From Hetaerina americana (lineage: Eukaryota; Arthropoda; Insecta; Odonata; Calopterygidae): DNA of 64,000 nucleotides. The notes beneath the pieces are model-generated. The model was not told the origin of the DNA, searched no databases, and saw nothing but the letters and a program-made list of their open reading frames with translations. Where the stretch lies: contig JAKTNV010000115.1 in the NCBI GenBank assembly GCA_022747635.1, forward strand, positions 991,001-1,055,000, in the 5' to 3' direction. Numbering within the stretch: position 1 is the first letter of the stretch; every line of letters starts with the position of its first letter. The translations under genes and the position numbers were made by a program. Positions 62,220-64,000 of the stretch are shown here, piece by piece.

Positions 62220-62525
62220 CTATTCTAGATTATACCTTTTTTGCCCTCACTCATATATATTTGCATCTTGAATATTTTTGTCCTCTCTCTCCTTGACTAC
62301 TTCCCTTCAGGGTATCCAGTAATAAGGTTTACTGTCTTAATTATTATCTATTTCAAATCATCTCTCTTGCTTCTACAAACTTTAATATACTCCTCTCTCA
62401 TTAAAAGTTTCTCGGTACTTCCTAGAAGCTCAATTTTTCTACTAAGCTAGTTTTTTCCGTTCTCTCCCACATTTCAAACGCTTTTGATATTTTATGCTCT
62501 TCTTTTCTTGGTGTTCATGTGTTCT
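62220..62525 (-). mobile_element. Old LINE-A relic interrupted by the LTR element
   Basis: Weak but ordered similarity to the LINE-A C-terminal coding region (CTTGACTACTTCCC, TTTTTCCGTTCTCTCCCACA, TTTCAAACGCTTTTGAT). It is broken off where the LTR begins. Confidence 0.5.
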
Positions 62526-63165
62526 TGTTGCAAGGGTTATGCGTCAGCACAATCAAACTCTTGGAAACCACCGCCGCGACCACCGGCTAATCAGTCCGGG
62601 GACTGATATCGGGAGAACGTTGTGAGTCAGGAGCGGAGTCACGAGTGATTCCCCCAGCCCTGCCGTGCGTCACAAGAGAGACTACCCTTTGTACCCTGTG
62701 CTCCGATAAAAGGGTGACCATCCTCGGCAGAGGGGTGGCCCGCCAGTGTAATCCTGATCGCCCATATCCTCGGACCAGCCGTGCTCCGCTCGGAATTCGG
62801 TCCACGCCCGCTCCCTATCCCCGCTTCCCCGGACCAGCCTCGCTACGTAAGGGTTCGGTCCCTTCCTCACCGATACCACCAGACCAGCTCGCTCGAGTTA
62901 CCGGTCTACATCCCATCCCCCGGCCGGTTCCTTCCGACGACTCGACGCCGACGACGCCTCTGGTCACCCTTCAGCCCGGTCAATCCTCTTGTCCTCCTGT
63001 AAGTACCTACCCAAGTCTTCCCTTCACCTCCTACTCTCTCGCGGCATTGTCTCATGAGCTGTGTACCGCCATACTGTCAAACCTTCTGTTACGCACATAA
63101 AAATACCCGTACCGAAGACCGCTCTTGTTATTTAATTAATACCCTCAACCCTTGTTGAGACATCA
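62526..63165 (+). repeat. Putative 5' LTR of a Ty3/gypsy-type element
   Basis: Starts TGTTGCAAGG and ends GAGACATCA, i.e. TG...CA with imperfect inverted termini, 640 bp. It is GC-richer than the flanks, with a TATA-like GATAAAAG near 62705. The right boundary is set by the primer-binding site two bases downstream; the left boundary is inferred from the end of LINE-A similarity. The Pro-rich frame 62645-63100 lies in the LTR and is not taken as a gene. No second LTR is visible in this window. Confidence 0.7.
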
Positions 63166-63167
63166 AC

Positions 63168-63194
63168 TGGTGTCAGAAGTGGGATTCGAACCCA
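63168..63194 (+). promoter_or_regulatory. Primer-binding site complementary to tRNA-Leu
   Basis: TGGTGTCAGAAGTGGGATTC and the next bases are complementary to the 3' end and T-arm of a eukaryotic tRNA-Leu (CCA end, ...CCACTTCTGACACCA). It lies 2 bp after the LTR, where minus-strand DNA synthesis would be primed. The match runs unusually far (about 27 bases), including the TTCGAA loop. tRNA assignment is from memory. Confidence 0.75.
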
Positions 63195-63200
63195 GACAAA

Positions 63201-64000
63201 GACTGCACAGTACCACTAATTGTGGAGCCTGTTTACTTTTTGACCCAAGAGGAAAGGGGATCAGAAGTGGTCCGTATAGAGGAAAAATTAAAGATTCCTC
63301 CGTTATCATACGTTCTAACAACAGCAAGGAATACTAATTTAGCCGGAAAGGAGGTTTTCTTAGATAATTTTCAAGTACCGGACATAACAGACGTAATCGT
63401 AATTCCGGTAGTGGCAAAAGTAATGGACGATGGAACACTTCCGATATTACTGGGTAACATGCACAAAAGCGAGAAAATCTTTCCGAAGGGTTTGGAATTT
63501 TCGACAGCCGGGGTGCACGTAGAAAAGGCCTCCTACGCAAACAAAATAATTGTCGCAGAGGAGGCAGAAATATGGCCGAACGACATAGAAAAAGGGGAAT
63601 TCATGCTTCAATTTAGCCTAAATAAGGTACCAGAAGACGCCCGAGAGCCGTTAAGTGACCTATTAGAAGAATTCAGAGATATTTTTGTGCACGGCGACGT
63701 TCCCCTGGGCTGCACCAGCGTAGTAAAACACACCATAGACATCGGCCTTTCCACGCCAATCAATAAGCGACCATACCGTGTCCCTCATTCACAGAGATCG
63801 GTATTAGACAATGCAATTAAAGACATGTTACAGCAAGGAGTGATATCACCTTCGACGAGCCCCTGGTCGGCACCAATTATTTTGGTTAAAAAAAGGGGTA
63901 GAGACGGAATCCCGACACAATACCGCCCGTGTATAGATTACCGCGCATTGAACAATGTGTCGCAAGGGGCGTTCCTAACTGATGCGACACAAAGGGTATC
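63201..64000 (+). CDS. Ty3/gypsy-type pol fragment (linker plus RT start), gag and protease absent; runs off the window
   Basis: The frame is open from 63159 through the primer-binding site to the window end without a stop; first in-frame ATG at 63423. It encodes the protease-RT linker found in many gypsy elements (PILLGNMHKSEKIFPKGLEF), then the RT fingers: TIDIGLSTPINKRPYRVP, MLQQGVISPSTSPWSAPIIL and YRPCIDYRALNNV. The catalytic YVDD is beyond the window. No gag, zinc-knuckle or protease (DTGA-like) sequence lies between the primer-binding site and this linker, which are less than about 100 bp apart, so gag and protease have been deleted in this copy. No initiation codon is placed with confidence. 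Confidence 0.85.

Noticed and set aside
62645..63100. 151-codon Pro-rich protein
   Set aside because: Lies wholly in the LTR and is read on both strands; no domain.

Overview
The window looks like nuclear DNA of an animal, most likely an arthropod (probably an insect). It is AT-rich and gene-poor, with long (TA)n and (GA)n microsatellites, several Tc1/mariner (DD34D) transposons, two kinds of non-LTR retrotransposon, tRNA-derived SINEs and a Ty3/gypsy-type LTR element. Nothing in the sequence fixes the species. I see no bacterial-style operon, rRNA, CRISPR array or intact functional tRNA gene.

Layout. 1-13.7 kb is mostly low-copy AT-rich sequence with few recognisable repeats. At 13.7-15.9 kb lies a GC- and CpG-rich block. 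Its left edge holds a minus-strand exon that encodes a signal peptide and ends at a good splice donor, so the left 13 kb may be intron of a gene transcribed leftward. 16.4-19.0 kb is an apparently perfect 1,280-bp tandem duplication. From 22.3 to 27.6 kb there is a long minus-strand LINE (called LINE-A here) whose reading frame is split by a second, oppositely oriented LINE (LINE-B, 24.96-26.89 kb) with a short target-site duplication. LINE-A lies between two (TA)n tracts.

28-38 kb is a cluster of DNA transposons around (TA)n tracts: a truncated mariner (28.3-29.0 kb), a 433-bp MITE with a microsatellite inside it (34.1-34.55 kb), a mariner with three in-frame stops (34.57-35.87 kb), an internally deleted mariner with perfect 33-bp terminal repeats that keeps only the DNA-binding half of the transposase (36.02-36.77 kb), and a nearly intact mariner with two frameshifts (36.88-38.21 kb). 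38-62 kb is low-copy sequence with many decayed LINE-A and LINE-B fragments, tRNA-derived SINEs and two large palindromes (49.55-49.80 kb and 51.61-51.82 kb). At 62.5 kb an LTR begins. It is followed by a primer-binding site matching the 3' end of tRNA-Leu, and then directly by a pol frame lacking gag and protease, which runs off the window end.

Nothing here can be read as a working pathway. The recurring pattern is mobile elements inserting into, or lying next to, (TA)n tracts, and elements nested in one another (LINE-B in LINE-A, mariner in LINE-A, LTR element in a LINE-A relic). The points best worth following are the (TA)n-associated LINE-A, the transposase DNA-binding-domain-only mariner, the palindromic SINE and hammerhead-like repeats, and the unidentified signal-peptide exon at 14.0 kb.
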